NCBI GenBank assembly: GCA_033439795.1
Contig: JAUTDP010000003.1
Coordinates: 1,364,001-1,428,000 of the forward strand
DNA length: 64,000 nucleotides
Origin: Sordaria brevicollis
Taxonomy: Eukaryota > Ascomycota > Sordariomycetes > Sordariales > Sordariaceae
Direction of reading: 5' to 3'
Shown: one piece after another, positions 27,185 to 38,840 of the stretch
How the letters are laid out: the number at the start of each line of letters is the position of its first letter
Position numbering within the stretch: the first letter of the stretch is position 1
The notes under the pieces: generated by a model
What the model saw: only the letters and a program-made list of their open reading frames with translations
The model's database searches: none
Told to the model about the DNA's origin: nothing
Made by a program: the position numbers and the translations under genes

Positions 27185-27226
27185 TACCGCTATTATAATT
27201 AAAAGGGTTATATTAACTATAATTAT
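27185..27226 (+). other. RIP-erased CCHC zinc knuckle of gag
   Basis: Codons at the four ligand positions, spaced C-x2-C-x4-H-x4-C, are now TAC, TAT, TAT and TAT. Each is one RIP-type transition away from TGC, TGT, CAT and TGT. The spacing is exact. Confidence 0.7.
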
Positions 27227-30200
27227 ACTAATTCGATAAATTACGGCAATAAAGGCTATTAAAATAATAAAAATAAAAATAATAAGAAGAAAAAAAAGCG
27301 TAATTAAGGCTAATAAATTAAAATCCGCACCGCTAACGCTACTTTAACCGCCCCTACCGCCTCCGCTATTCCGACCGCCGAAAGTAAAAAATATTATAAC
27401 GTTCCGGAAAATAAATAACCTCTATATTTAATTGCGTATAAAAGCCTTAATAATTATTACAATTCTTAATTAAAAAGAATAAAGTTTTAAATTCCCTAAA
27501 ATTAAAGGGTTTAGAGAAAATACGGATTTAATCTTTAAATAATTCTATTACCCTAAATTTAATATTCCTTTCTTCCTACATAATAACCAATTCGTATAAA
27601 AACTATTATATTACCCTTATTAATAATAAATACTCTATATTCGCTTTTATCGACTGTTCTTTTATAATAAAAAACAACCTTCCGTATTTTAAACTTCAAC
27701 GCCTAAAAAAGCTAATTTTAACCAATAATATAATTAAAAACGTTATTTTTAAGGGGGTAAAAGCTAAACTCTATATCGGATTTTATAATAAAATTATTAC
27801 CTTCTTAATATATAATATCTCCCCTAAACACCCTATAATTTTAAATTTCCTATAAATATAATTTTATAAACCCGAAATTAATTACAACGCGTATAACGTA
27901 TAATTTAAATACTACTATAATTATTACCTTACTACAAACTTATTTAACGAATTAACTACAATACTACGCGCTATTTCCAATAATATTATAATCGCCGCCA
28001 TTAAAGCTTCACTTAAATTTACTTTAATAATAACCCCCCCTAAAAAGAATACGCCAACTCCTAAAACTACTTCCTTAACTACAATATAAAAGCTAGCCCC
28101 AATAACTATACCTTCGGCCGCTCTTAAAACGAAATCCGTTCCCCAAAATAAACCCGCTCCTTAAAAAAAACCCATTCCCTAAACTAATTCCGCTCCTATT
28201 TACAATTTACCCGCTCCTAAACCCTCCCAACCTCCTACTCGCTATAATATTACCCCGTTTAAAGCCTTAATTATTAACCGAACTAATATTAAAATCTAAA
28301 GTATCTTAGGAATAACCACTCTCTTCGTTAAAATTAAAAGCCCTATAATTTACGAACCCTATATCAAATTAAACGGTCGGCGTATATTAACCGGCACGTA
28401 TTACGAATACAATCCCCACTCGTTTAAAACGGTAAATAACCTATTAAATTTAAAGGATATTAAGGAATTTAACGCCGTTACATTTAACTTCCTATACGAA
28501 AGGGATAATCTATAACCTATAATTATAATATATATAGAATTCGAACGCTTAACCACTATCCACGAATTTAACGAAATTACCCTAACTAAAAAAATCGTTA
28601 ATAATATCTAAAATAGGGAAGGTAAAAAATATAAGGATATATTACTAAAGAACCTTTATAATTTTATCGAAATTATAACGGGTAACGGTTCTAAAAATAA
28701 TATTAAGGCCGCGGTCTTAATAAAGTTATTGAACCTAATAAGTAATTTCAACCAAAATACTCCTATATATAAAAAAATTATCTATTAAATTACAATAACT
28801 AAAATCGCTAAATAAATTAGCCTTAATAAAATTATAAAGGAAAATACGAAAAAATTTCTTAAAAAGAATCGACGGCCAATACTATTAAAGGAAGAAATTA
28901 TAACTAAAATCCCCGAGCAATACTATAAAAATATTCTAACTTTCCTACCCTAATTAACGGAAGAGGTCCCACTTTATCGTACTTATAATTATAAAATTAA
29001 ATTATTACTAAACGTTAAACCGCTTAACGCTCGTATTCGCCCGACATCCCTTATCGAAATTTTGGTTATTAAATAGTAAATTAATAATAATCTTTACAAA
29101 AATTTCATCCGCCCTTTATAATTAACTACAATTACCCCTATCCTTTTAATTAAAAAACTAGGCGGCAAAGTCCGAATTTATATAAATTATAGAGGTATTA
29201 ATAATATTACCCTAAAATCCTACTACTTACTCCCGCTAATTAAAAAGACCCTAAATTCGATTTATAAAATAAAGATTTTTACTAAATTAAATATTATTAC
29301 CGTATTTAATTGGATATAGGTTAAAGAAGGCTACGAATAGCTAATTACATTCATTATTCGTTTCGGCTTATTCGAATCTTTAATTTATCTATTTAGCCTT
29401 TAAAACGTATTAAATACGTTTTAAAATTATATTAACAATATCCTATATAATATCCTTAACGTTTACACAATTACGTATTTTAATAATATCCTAATTTACT
29501 CCAATAACGAAGAGGAATACGAGCAATATATTAATAAGGTTTTAAAACGAATAATTAAAATAAAATTATAAATCAATATCAATAAGTACGAATTTTATAC
29601 AATATATACGAAATATTTAAATTTAATTATTACGCCCGGTAGTATTAAAATAAATCCCGAAAAGGTCGCTACCGTTATATTATAATAAATTCCCGACTTT
29701 AAACGTTCGCTACAACGCTTCCTAAATTTCGCTAATTTCTATTAACATTTTATAAAATACTTCTCGATTATAATAAAGCTACTTTATAAATTAACTAAAA
29801 AAATAGTACCCGTAAATTAAAAATAAATAAAACGGTATTAAAACTCTTTCGAAATATTAAAAAAAGCTTTTATAAATAAATTAATTTTACGTATTTACGA
29901 CTAATTTAAACTAATTATCGTAGAAACGGACATTTTAAACTAAACTTATAGAGGAACTTTATTATAATATAATAATAATAATATTTTACAACCGGTCGCC
30001 TATTTTAATTAAAAATACTCCACTACCGAATATAATTATAATATTTATAATAAAGAATTACTAACTATTATTAAAATATTAGAAGAATAGAAACCGGAAT
30101 TTGAAAGAATATAATAATTATTTAAAATCCTTACGGATTATCGGAATTTAAAAATATTTATAACGAATAAACAATTAACGCCCCACTATATAAAATAATC

Positions 30201-32323
30201 CTAATTTTTATTTCGTTTTAATTTTATAATTAAATACCGATTAGGTTCCTTCTAAATTCGCCCCAACGCCTTTAGCCGCAAACTAAAAAATATCCCCAAG
30301 AATATAAATAATAAACGGCTATTAATACGCAATAAAGTCCTATTAAACAAGAACCTTTTTATTAACAACGCCTTTATTTTAAAGCCGGAAAACGAATTAA
30401 ACGTAAAAAACCTCGTCGATTATAAATATAAAACTCTAAAAGAAATAAAATTAGAAAAATTAATAGGAATTAAATATTTATACAAATTAAATATCCTAAA
30501 CGAAAAATTAATAAACAATTTAATAATAGAATTTTATAAAAAATTTACCTTCTTATAAAACGTCTTAGCCTACTTATCGGACCCTAACCGTCGCATATAA
30601 TTAAAGGAAGTACGTAAATAAATAGTAAAAACTTTATTCGTAAAATACTATACTATTTAAAAACGTATTTATTTTAAAAATACTATTATTATAAACTTTA
30701 ATAACTCTACTCTTTATTTATAATTCCTTCGACGCATTTATAATTCGCTATTAATAAAATATCTAAGTAAAGAAAAGACCTTCTATTTATTATTATAATT
30801 TTACTTTTAACTAAGGATATATTAATCTATTAAAACGTACTATAAAGTATATTTTTAATACGTAAAAATAAAACCCTTATAATACTCCCCTTATAATTTA
30901 TTAAAATTATTAACTATTCCTTTCGCACTATAAAAAGATATTTCTATTAATTATATTACCCCGTTAACGCTTTATTTTTAAAAGGGATAAAAATTTAAAT
31001 ATATTACGGTAATTATTAATCGGTTAATAAAAATACGTTACTTTATCCCTTATAAAACTTTAATAGCGGAAGAATTAATAGAGTATTTTATTAATAAAAT
31101 TTATAACCTTTATAACGTACCTAATACCATTATCTCCGACCGCAATATATAATTCATTTCGACGTTTTAAAGGACTTTATCCTCAAAATTAAAAATAAAT
31201 TTAAAGCTTTCGTCCGCTTTCCACCTATTTACCAATAATTAAACCGAACGTATTAACGCCAAAATAAAATACTATTTAAGGACTTATATTAATTAAATTT
31301 AAAACAATTAGGTCGATTAATTACTAATTATAAAATTTATAAAAAATAATACCGCTTTTAAAATTATAGGAATATCCTCCTTTTTTATTAATTATAGCTT
31401 TAACCCGCGTATAAATATTAAACCGATTACCCTTTATCTTCCCGAATTATCGAAGGTTTAAAAGGCCGAATTCTTCAAAATTTATAAAATAACGGAATAA
31501 TTCAAAACTATCTTCGACTTCGTAATAATTAAAATAAAGTAAATATAATAATATTATAAAAATAACGCTAATATTAGGAAATCGAACGCCCCAATTTATA
31601 AACCGGGCGATATAATCCTCTTTAATACCTAGAATTTCGAAACCGGTCGCTTGTACGCTAAATTCACTCCACTTTTTAAAAGCCCTTTCCTAATTATTAA
31701 AACTAATACCTATTTTATTATTTTTAAATTACTAATTAATATAAAGTATAAACGGACTTTTAATATAAATAAAATAAAGTTTTAATTATTAGTAGGATTA
31801 TTAAATTAAATATAATAATAATAGGATATCCGCGCTAATATAGGGAAGATTATATACCGAACGGATAACGGCGAAGATTCTTTCGAATAAAATTTCGTAA
31901 AAATCGATAGATATAAAAAAGAAAAGGGTTATTAAATATATTATATTATTTAAATTCCCCCTTACAAATTTAATTAATAACCGCGTATTAACGTAATAAT
32001 ATATTTAAAAAAGGTTAAAGAATTCTACGAAAAATATCCCAACGCCCTAATATTATTAAATTAAACCAAAACCGAGAGGAAAAGGCTTAGGGAAGAAATA
32101 CAAAAATTAGAGGAATTAAAAACATTATTAAAAGAAGGGGATTCGCCGGCGGAAAATATAAAAACTCCGGCCGAAGAATAAAAGGAAATAAAAAAGAAGT
32201 CGCTATAATTAAAGACCGCTACGGCTATAAAAACTTTTTAAAATATAATAATACATTTAATAAAGATTTTTATTATTTTATATAATAATAATTAATTATA
32301 TAATTTCTTTTAATTAAAAGTAA

Positions 32324-32618
32324 TATTATAGGCTTAATTTAATAACTATACGTAATTTAATTACGTACTTATACCAAGGTTATAATTACTATTGAAATAA
32401 TTATAACTTTATTCGGCTAGCCCGCCGCCGCGGTCGTACAGCAATACAGTCGCAATCCCGGTCACATAACCACGCACGCCCTACGCGCGCATAGTCTATG
32501 TGCCGTGCCCTTATAAGGGCAGCCACCCGCGTACAGCTTCGCTCCCTTTCCTCTTTTCCTTCCTCGTATAATATCGTATATCCTATTCTACCTACCTTGG
32601 TCGTGTTTACCCGTGATA
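32324..32618 (+). repeat. 3' LTR of inner Gypsy element
   Basis: 295 bases. Its first 80 bases are more RIPped than the 5' LTR, but 32,420-32,618 keep more CpA/TpG than the 5' copy. It is followed by target duplication CTACC (32,619-32,623). Confidence 0.92.
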
Positions 32619-33458
32619 CTACCAATAAAGTATAAATATTACCGGGTACGTCGAAAATTTAACGTCCTTATATAAAAATTACCGTAAATAAATTATTATA
32701 ATATCTCCTCTTAATAAGCGGGGGTTTTATTATTGCGGCCTCATTATTTTCGTTATCTTCGTATAAATTCGCTTCGCTTTCGAAATAGGAAGTATCGTTT
32801 AGGTTATTATTACGAACAAATTTAATAACGCGGAAATTAATTACAAAAAACGTAGGGGCTAAATTATATGAACTATTAGGCGCATTAAAATCGACGAACG
32901 TTCTGGGTATATTAACTTAATCGTCGTAATCCTTACTCTAAAAGTACGTAAACGCGAATTTAAATAACTCTCGTTCGCGAAAAACCGGTATTAGGTAAAT
33001 AAAAATCGGAATAATTTTAAATACCGTTACGTATTTAAATTCGGTAACGGGGGAAACCCTTAGTATTTAGAATTTAAATTTAGAATCCGGGTGGTATTAG
33101 ATAACGGGTATTTAAATTCACTATATCGGGGGTAATTATAATAATCCTTTACGGGTACCTAAATTCGCCGTAGAGGGTAATATTTCTACAATTACTTAAA
33201 TTCGTTACTTCGATAAATAATAGGGGAATAATATAATTAATAATTAAATAAATAATTTAATTAATACGGAAAAGTGGTTTTATAGTCGCAAAAATACTTA
33301 AATTCGTTTTACGTACTTAATAGTGTTATTACTTCTACCGAGGAAGCTATCGTAATAGCGATTTTATTAACGCTCGCGGGGCCCTTTTTTAAAAGGTTGT
33401 AATAATAGTGTAGTATAGTTCGGTCGGAGCACTACGATCTATAATTACAATTACTATT

Positions 33459-33747
33459 TAATACCGTTGAGAGGGTATTTTGAAATGTATAATATGTGTG
33501 ATTATAAACGTTAATGAATTAATGAAAAAAGAAGAATTAAATAAGAGGGGAATTCGCGGTGGTCGAAGACTATATGCCCGCGAGCCTCGAACGGCTGCCC
33601 CACTTAAGTGGATCTGACGCGCGCGGGCGCGGTCGCGGTGAACGCGAACCCCCTTGGCGGTCGGTACCAGCCGATCGGAATGCCGGCAGGCAGCTGTCAC
33701 CTGTCGTTATGACGTAATGTGACAGCCACGATGCCGTTCCGGTATCA
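33459..33747 (-). repeat. LTR of outer Gypsy element, right copy
   Basis: 289 bases, the less mutated partner of 19,914-20,202. It contains a dyad GCTGTCAC/GTGACAGC (33,693-33,700 and 33,719-33,726). An 80-codon open frame on the minus strand here is not a gene. Confidence 0.92.
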
Positions 33748-36700
33748 ACGGCGTTAAAAGCGCTTTTTATATTTAGGGCGATTAAAACTATATAAAACCC
33801 CCGTTTTAAAAAATCTTCGATATTATACGCTATAGACCCGATTATATCGATTATAAACCTTTTAAATAAAACCCCGGCTTATTAAAGGTTTAGAATACCG
33901 TATTTAATCACTAATTATATTATCTAATATCTTATTAAACGTTTAATACTTTTATTTAAATATAAAAATAGAAATATTAAACGCTAACTTTTAATTATTA
34001 TTTTATCCCTCCCTAATTTCGGGATTATAATTACTTCGGCCTAGCGGAAGATTTTAAAATAATAATTAAGGGTAATATAATTTTAATATAATTAATATAT
34101 TAATTCTTTAATTAATATTTAAACGGTTTTAAATATACGGACTATAATACCGTCGGCCCTAAGCGAAATATTTCTAATACCGTAAAGGGTTTTATAAACT
34201 TTATTAATATAAATATCGATATTTTAAGGGATTTACTACACTAAAGCTATTAATACCTACCTTATCTCCAAATTATAGTCTTTATCGTTCCGTTTAAAAA
34301 TAATTAAATATAAAGCTTCTATTTTCTCTTCCGGCTTAATAAATATTATATTATTAATAATAAAAGGAAAAGCCTTTAATTAATTTTTCGGTTTATATTA
34401 AATAATAATACAAAAAATAATTTTATTATCCTTAATAAAATTAATTATATTATTAATAAAATCTTTCTTAATGTCCTGGATAATCTTTTTAAATTTTTAA
34501 CGTAACTTTTCTACTTTATATAATTAAGGGGAAAAAATATTATACCGGTAATTATAAAAAATTTATATAGCGTAAAAATAAATTTTATTTTATTATTTAA
34601 TATTTTTTTCCGGTTTAAAAAGCTTATTAATAAATTATAAAGCGTTATATAAGACCGAATAAAATATTTCGGTAAAATCTTCGAATTTCGATTTAATTAC
34701 CTCTTTAATAAGGAATATAAGAATAAAATTAAAAATAAAAGAAATATTCTCCTTAAAGAATTTAATAGCCTCCGGGTCTTTTCGGAAGGTTAAACGGCGT
34801 TATAAAAGGTTTACCCGGCTAATAAAGATATCGGTAAAAATAATTTAATAATTAAAACCGCAATCCTATTTAGGGGGAACGTATAAAATATTAAAAAGAA
34901 TATTCGTAAATATAAGATCGATTATATTCCTAAAATTATAAATAAATATATTTAATTCTATTAAAAAATTTAAACCGTATTCTTCGACGTAAATTATAAT
35001 TCTCGTCGTACCCTCTAATATTTCCGCCCTAAATTATTACGAATAATATTTAATATTAAAATCCCTTATAATAATCGTCTTTAATAAGGGGTATTAATCG
35101 ATTAATTATTTAAAGGTAAAATAATTACTAAATTATAAATAAATATTAATAATAATAATTCTTCTTACCCGGATTTAAAAGAGATTTTTAATCTCCCCGA
35201 TAATATAATATACGGCCGATAGTCCTTAACGAATATAAATCGCAACCCGGGGGTATATAACCGCTTCGTCTATTTAATTCCAATATAGTATATAGGTTAT
35301 AAAAACGTAATATTGAAATAACTTAATTTTTTTATTTATAATTTAAATTTTAAATTCTTAAATTAAAATTATATCCGCCTTAATTTTATTAATAATTTAA
35401 AGGATAATAAAGTATATATTTCTTATCTGCGTTATATTAATTTAAAAAATATATAATTTTAAATTATTTAAATTGCGCGAAGGTTAATTTATATTTATAA
35501 ACTAGCGGCCCTTTACGAAGGCGTTTTATAATAAATAAAACGGCGGAAGGAGGATTTAAAAAAAGAAGTTTTATTAAATTAAATTTTAATAAATATTATA
35601 ATATCGTCGGTAGAAAGTTAAAATTCGGAATTATTAAAGCCGGAAGGGGCGGACTCGTAATTAAAGGAAATAAAAAAATTAGAAAGGCCTTCCTTATAAT
35701 TATTTTCGGGGGCGGGTTATTTATAAACTTTTTAAAAGAATTTATAACCTTTTTAATAAATTAAAAAGCAATTAATATAAAAAGGACGGACGATGGTATT
35801 ATTTTTATAATAAGGGTATATTGAATAATCGAAATAGCGGGAATCGAAAAGGCTTCGGTAATTAATATATTGAATCGGTTTATAATATTTATTATAATTA
35901 ATATAATTATACCGGTAATATTATAAAAGGCGGGGGTAAAGTTAATTATTATATTAATCGAAATAAAGGTCGTATTAAAGAATATAATAGCGTTTATAAA
36001 TAGGGCGGGCGAAATTACTTTTATTAAAAAGATAAAAGGGCTTATAAATTAACGTTTTGAAAGAAATTAATTAAAAAGCGTAAGCGGTATTAAGGATATA
36101 ATCCCGGGTATAATAAAAGGAAACGAAAGTTTTAAAAGTTTAATTAATAATTTCGTTACAAATTAAAATAATTATATTAATAAGGACGATACTAATATAT
36201 ATTATTATAAATATATTTTCAATTATATAAATATACTATTTTTTAAAGTCTTCGATTTTAAAGTATTTAAAGCGGGACCCGATTTCGTTAACTTTATCGT
36301 AAAGTTTTTAACGGATTTTAACGTTCCGGGGGTAAAAAGCGAAGCCGATAAGGATTTTTTAATAATTAATAATATTAATAAATTTTAAATATAAAAGGTT
36401 TTATATTTCTTTATAAATAATAAAAATATTATTATTATTAAAGGGAAAATCCTTATTAAAGCGGAGAAAAATACGGCTATTATTTTAAAGAGCGGCGGAA
36501 GGGGGGGGGGGAGGCGGGGCCGTAGTAGATTTATTATAGGAATAAGAATAAAAAAAAGCGCGGGAAATAAAATTAAAAAACAGGGGGATAGATTTTATAA
36601 CTTTATAAGCGATATTGGCGAAAATAACGGCTTAATTACTTACCGCAGAAGTAAATTACGGAATTTTAAAATTTTCGAAGGTAATTTTAATAATCCGTAC

Positions 36701-37180
36701 GAATTTAAAAACTTTACGAAAATAAGCGGAAAAAAAGGAAAGGAAATAATTAAATTAATCGTCGAAAGCGGTAGAGAATATTTCGAAGACTTCTACCCTA
36801 ATTTTAATATTATTAATATTCGGTCCGGTTATTTCCTTAAAGCAACCGGAGGAAATAAAACCGTTTTAAAAAGGTTAAAGGGCGGGATAACCTTTTTTAT
36901 TTATAGTACGGGCCCTTTTAACCGATTACGCCGTCGTAGGGGGCGGGGCGGGCGTATAAATAAATATTTACTATATAACCGAATAAAAAATAATCGGTTA
37001 AGTAGTTTTAGGGGCCCTGGAGGGCGAGGGCGTAAATATTATCGTCGTTATTATTATTAAAGAATCGACCGAAAAACGGTAATTTTCGAAGTATTAAAGA
37101 ATTTGCGGGCGGCCGCAGCGTTAGTACTAACACTTGGCGCCAAGACTTTTAGATGCAGGAGGAAGGATGCATGGAAGCTA
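33748..37180 (-). mobile_element. Tad-like LINE, 5' part (ORF1 region, endonuclease, first half of reverse transcriptase), RIPped
   Basis: Minus-strand translation near 35,080-35,020 gives an IIIRDFNIKYYS-like stretch, the apurinic endonuclease GDFN motif, followed by an IIDLIFTN-like stretch near 34,930. Reverse transcriptase motifs follow at about 34,140-34,000, including AEVIIIPK and an ISLLSCLGK-like block. The frame then reaches KSAFNAV at the break point 33,748-33,770 and continues at 19,913. The 5' end (right) is set by the proposed duplication at 37,181. Bases 37,105-37,180 are little RIPped and hold three palindromes. ORF1 is assumed from position only. Confidence 0.72.
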
Positions 37181-37194
37181 GTCTAACAGGTAGC
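37181..37194. repeat. Proposed LINE target site duplication, right copy
   Basis: GTCTAACAGGTAGC, one transition from 17,351-17,364. Confidence 0.65.
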
Positions 37195-37834
37195 GTTGTT
37201 TGGAGACAACGCTGCTTGGCGGGGATTGGGGCGGTTCATTGGGCACTGAGAGCAACGCCTAACGAGCCCCGATATGATGGCATTGTTCCTTCCACTTCAC
37301 AGAAGCATCTCAGATGCAATTTTGTATGCAAAGGAACACTGCACAGGAAATAGTGATTTTTCTTTCTTCATCTCTTTGAGCAATTGATTTTGGCCTTCCA
37401 TCATTGCGGTGACCAAAGTCGTCGTCGAGTGTCCACGGTGAGTGAATGTTTGGTCACCGGCCAGTCCGCTATCCTCACCGCCCGTGCACTGTGCGTTTGC
37501 CCGCTTGGGCTGCAACTGTGTGCGTTTGTCAAGCTTCACCACCCTCCAACGCCAACACATGTGTGTCTTGTTCGCTACAACACGTACGTACTAACTTGAT
37601 TCACCCAAGCCTTCAACTTTTTTCACTCGGCAAGACTTCTTGACTCTTTCCTTGAGCTTCTCTTCCCTGTTTCTACAGCGTCACATCCATCCACAGCCAC
37701 TCTCCGCTAGCTGCCAGCATCGCCCAGCGCTGCACCTACTACTCATCGCAGACGCCATCGCCAGCCACGACATCGCCAGCCACTTCGGCATTCCACCAGC
37801 GCCAGTCACCAGTCACAAGAAACCATCGCCAACG
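37195..37834. other. Upstream region of the 250-residue gene
   Basis: Normal composition. A short hairpin, AGCGTTGT...ACAACGCT, occurs at 37,192-37,213. Pyrimidine-rich sequence at about 37,610-37,700 is compatible with a transcription start region. The coding frame is open upstream from 37,640 but the better start is 37,835. No other gene seen. Confidence 0.5.
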
Positions 37835-38587
37835 ATGCCGACCCTAATCCTAGACCTCTTCAAAATCACCCTCCCCCACTCCCCCAACCGGCGCCACCTC
37901 GGCATCAACTACCTCGTCCCCTCCACCGCCGGCGACCGGGAGCGCATCAACCTCGCCTCCCTCCGCCGACAACACGTCTCATCCATGCAGTCCCGGCTTC
38001 CCCCTTACTCCAAAGACACACCCCTAGGTCTTGAAGCATGGGAAGACGGCACCGTCGAACTACGCGGCTTTCCCATCGAAGATATTTTGGTGGTGAGGAT
38101 GGTCAACAAGATGACGGGCGAGACGGACACGAGTTACGAGCTGCACTTTGAGTACGTGTTTGATGCGGAGCGGGTGGCGGATGTTTTGGGTTTGGCGGTT
38201 GGTCCGCCGGTGGAAAAAGATGAGGGACCGGGAGGGTGGAGGGGGTGGGTGGTTACGGTTCCGAAGAGGGTGCATCATAGGAGTCAGATGTGGGAGAAGT
38301 GTATGGATAGGGGGGGGACGGGGTCGAGGCTGGGGGAGCGGGAGTTGAGAGAAAAGGATATGAGGGATAGGGAGATGGACATTCGGGAGAGTAGGGTGGG
38401 GGATTGGGAGCGGGAGAGGGATATGAGGGAAAGAGACTTGATGAGGAGGGATTTTGTGGAGAGGGAAAGAAGTAGGAGTAGGGGTGGAGGAAGGGAGAGG
38501 AGGTCGATGATACCGGTGCCGGTTCAGAGGCAAGGGCCGGAACCACCACGGTTGAAGGTCAGAAGGGTGGCAAGTCAAAAATTCTGA
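37835..38587 (+). CDS. Unknown 250-residue protein with charged tail (paralogue of the 16,416 gene)
   Basis: Single exon. The ATG at 37,835 has good context (GCCAACGATGCC), and the alignment with the 166-residue paralogue starts exactly there. The upstream 65-codon open stretch is likely 5' UTR. Residues 1-150 form the shared domain: M-TL, LGINY near 22-26, LRR-H at 43-47, WEDG at 69-72, YELHF near 101-105, DAERVADVLGLA at 110-121, and W--TVPKR near 138-145. Residues 165-240 are an Arg/Glu/Asp-rich segment with repeated RERD/RDRE-like units, then an RSRSRGGG run, suggesting a nuclear or RNA-associated tail (inference). No known domain is recognised. The charged tail is absent from the paralogue. 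Confidence 0.82.
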   Translation: MPTLILDLFKITLPHSPNRRHLGINYLVPSTAGDRERINLASLRRQHVSSMQSRLPPYSKDTPLGLEAWEDGTVELRGFPIEDILVVRMVNKMTGETDTSYELHFEYVFDAERVADVLGLAVGPPVEKDEGPGGWRGWVVTVPKRVHHRSQMWEKCMDRGGTGSRLGERELREKDMRDREMDIRESRVGDWERERDMRERDLMRRDFVERERSRSRGGGRERRSMIPVPVQRQGPEPPRLKVRRVASQKF

Positions 38588-38840
38588 GGTTGACGCTGCG
38601 AGGAAGAGGGGGGCGATGAGGTTAATGAAGTTATGAGGCCACGGCTGGTAAGGGAAGGGTTCGGGTTTTCTGGGAAAGACAAGAGCCGGAAGGGCGTCTT
38701 CAGCAGAGGGTGACGGGGGCTTTTTGTTTTGGAGGTGGAATCTACGACCTTTTGAGTCCGGTGTGAAAATGAGGTCTGTCGTATTGTTGCTTTTGGGGAG
38801 AAAGGAATCTAAAAGGGCTCTCTATCTGGGATTAATTACA

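Larger units (their letters stand above)
25255..32618 (+). mobile_element. Inner Ty3/Gypsy LTR retrotransposon (plus), complete, RIPped
   Basis: 7,364 bases with 295-base LTRs (25,255-25,549 and 32,324-32,618) and a 5-base duplication CTACC. The termini are TGTCAC...GTGATA, originally TGTCAC...GTGACA. Order on the + strand: gag (about 25,870-27,330) ending in a mutated CCHC zinc knuckle (27,185-27,226); a protease-like region near 27,560-27,900; reverse transcriptase at about 28,970-29,700 with YFNN in place of YxDD near 29,475; RNase H near 29,900-30,250; integrase to about 31,500; and a chromodomain-like tail near 31,920-32,060. All frames carry stops. It lies inside the gag region of the outer element in the opposite orientation. 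Confidence 0.9.
19914..33747 (-). mobile_element. Outer Ty3/Gypsy LTR retrotransposon (minus), interrupted by a second element
   Basis: Bounded by two 289-base LTRs (19,914-20,202 and 33,459-33,747) and a perfect target duplication ACGGC at 19,909-19,913 and 33,748-33,752. The LTR ends are an inverted pair, TGATACCG...CGGTATCA before RIP. Minus-strand reverse transcriptase is clear at 22,999-22,700, with CRVYINDIIIFSD, where the usual second residue of the DD pair survives but the first is now Asn. A protease-downstream segment lies at 24,181-23,978. Gag sequence should be at the right, from 33,458 down to 32,624 and on from 25,249. The inner element interrupts this gag region. Without the insert it is about 6.5 kb. 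Confidence 0.9.

Noticed and set aside
33459..33747. 80-codon minus-strand open frame
   Set aside because: Entirely within an LTR repeated at 19,914-20,202 with stops in that copy.
36600..37060. Long + strand open stretch rich in Arg/Gly
   Set aside because: In the 5' part of the minus-strand LINE; no domain, composition artefact of CpG-rich RIPped DNA.
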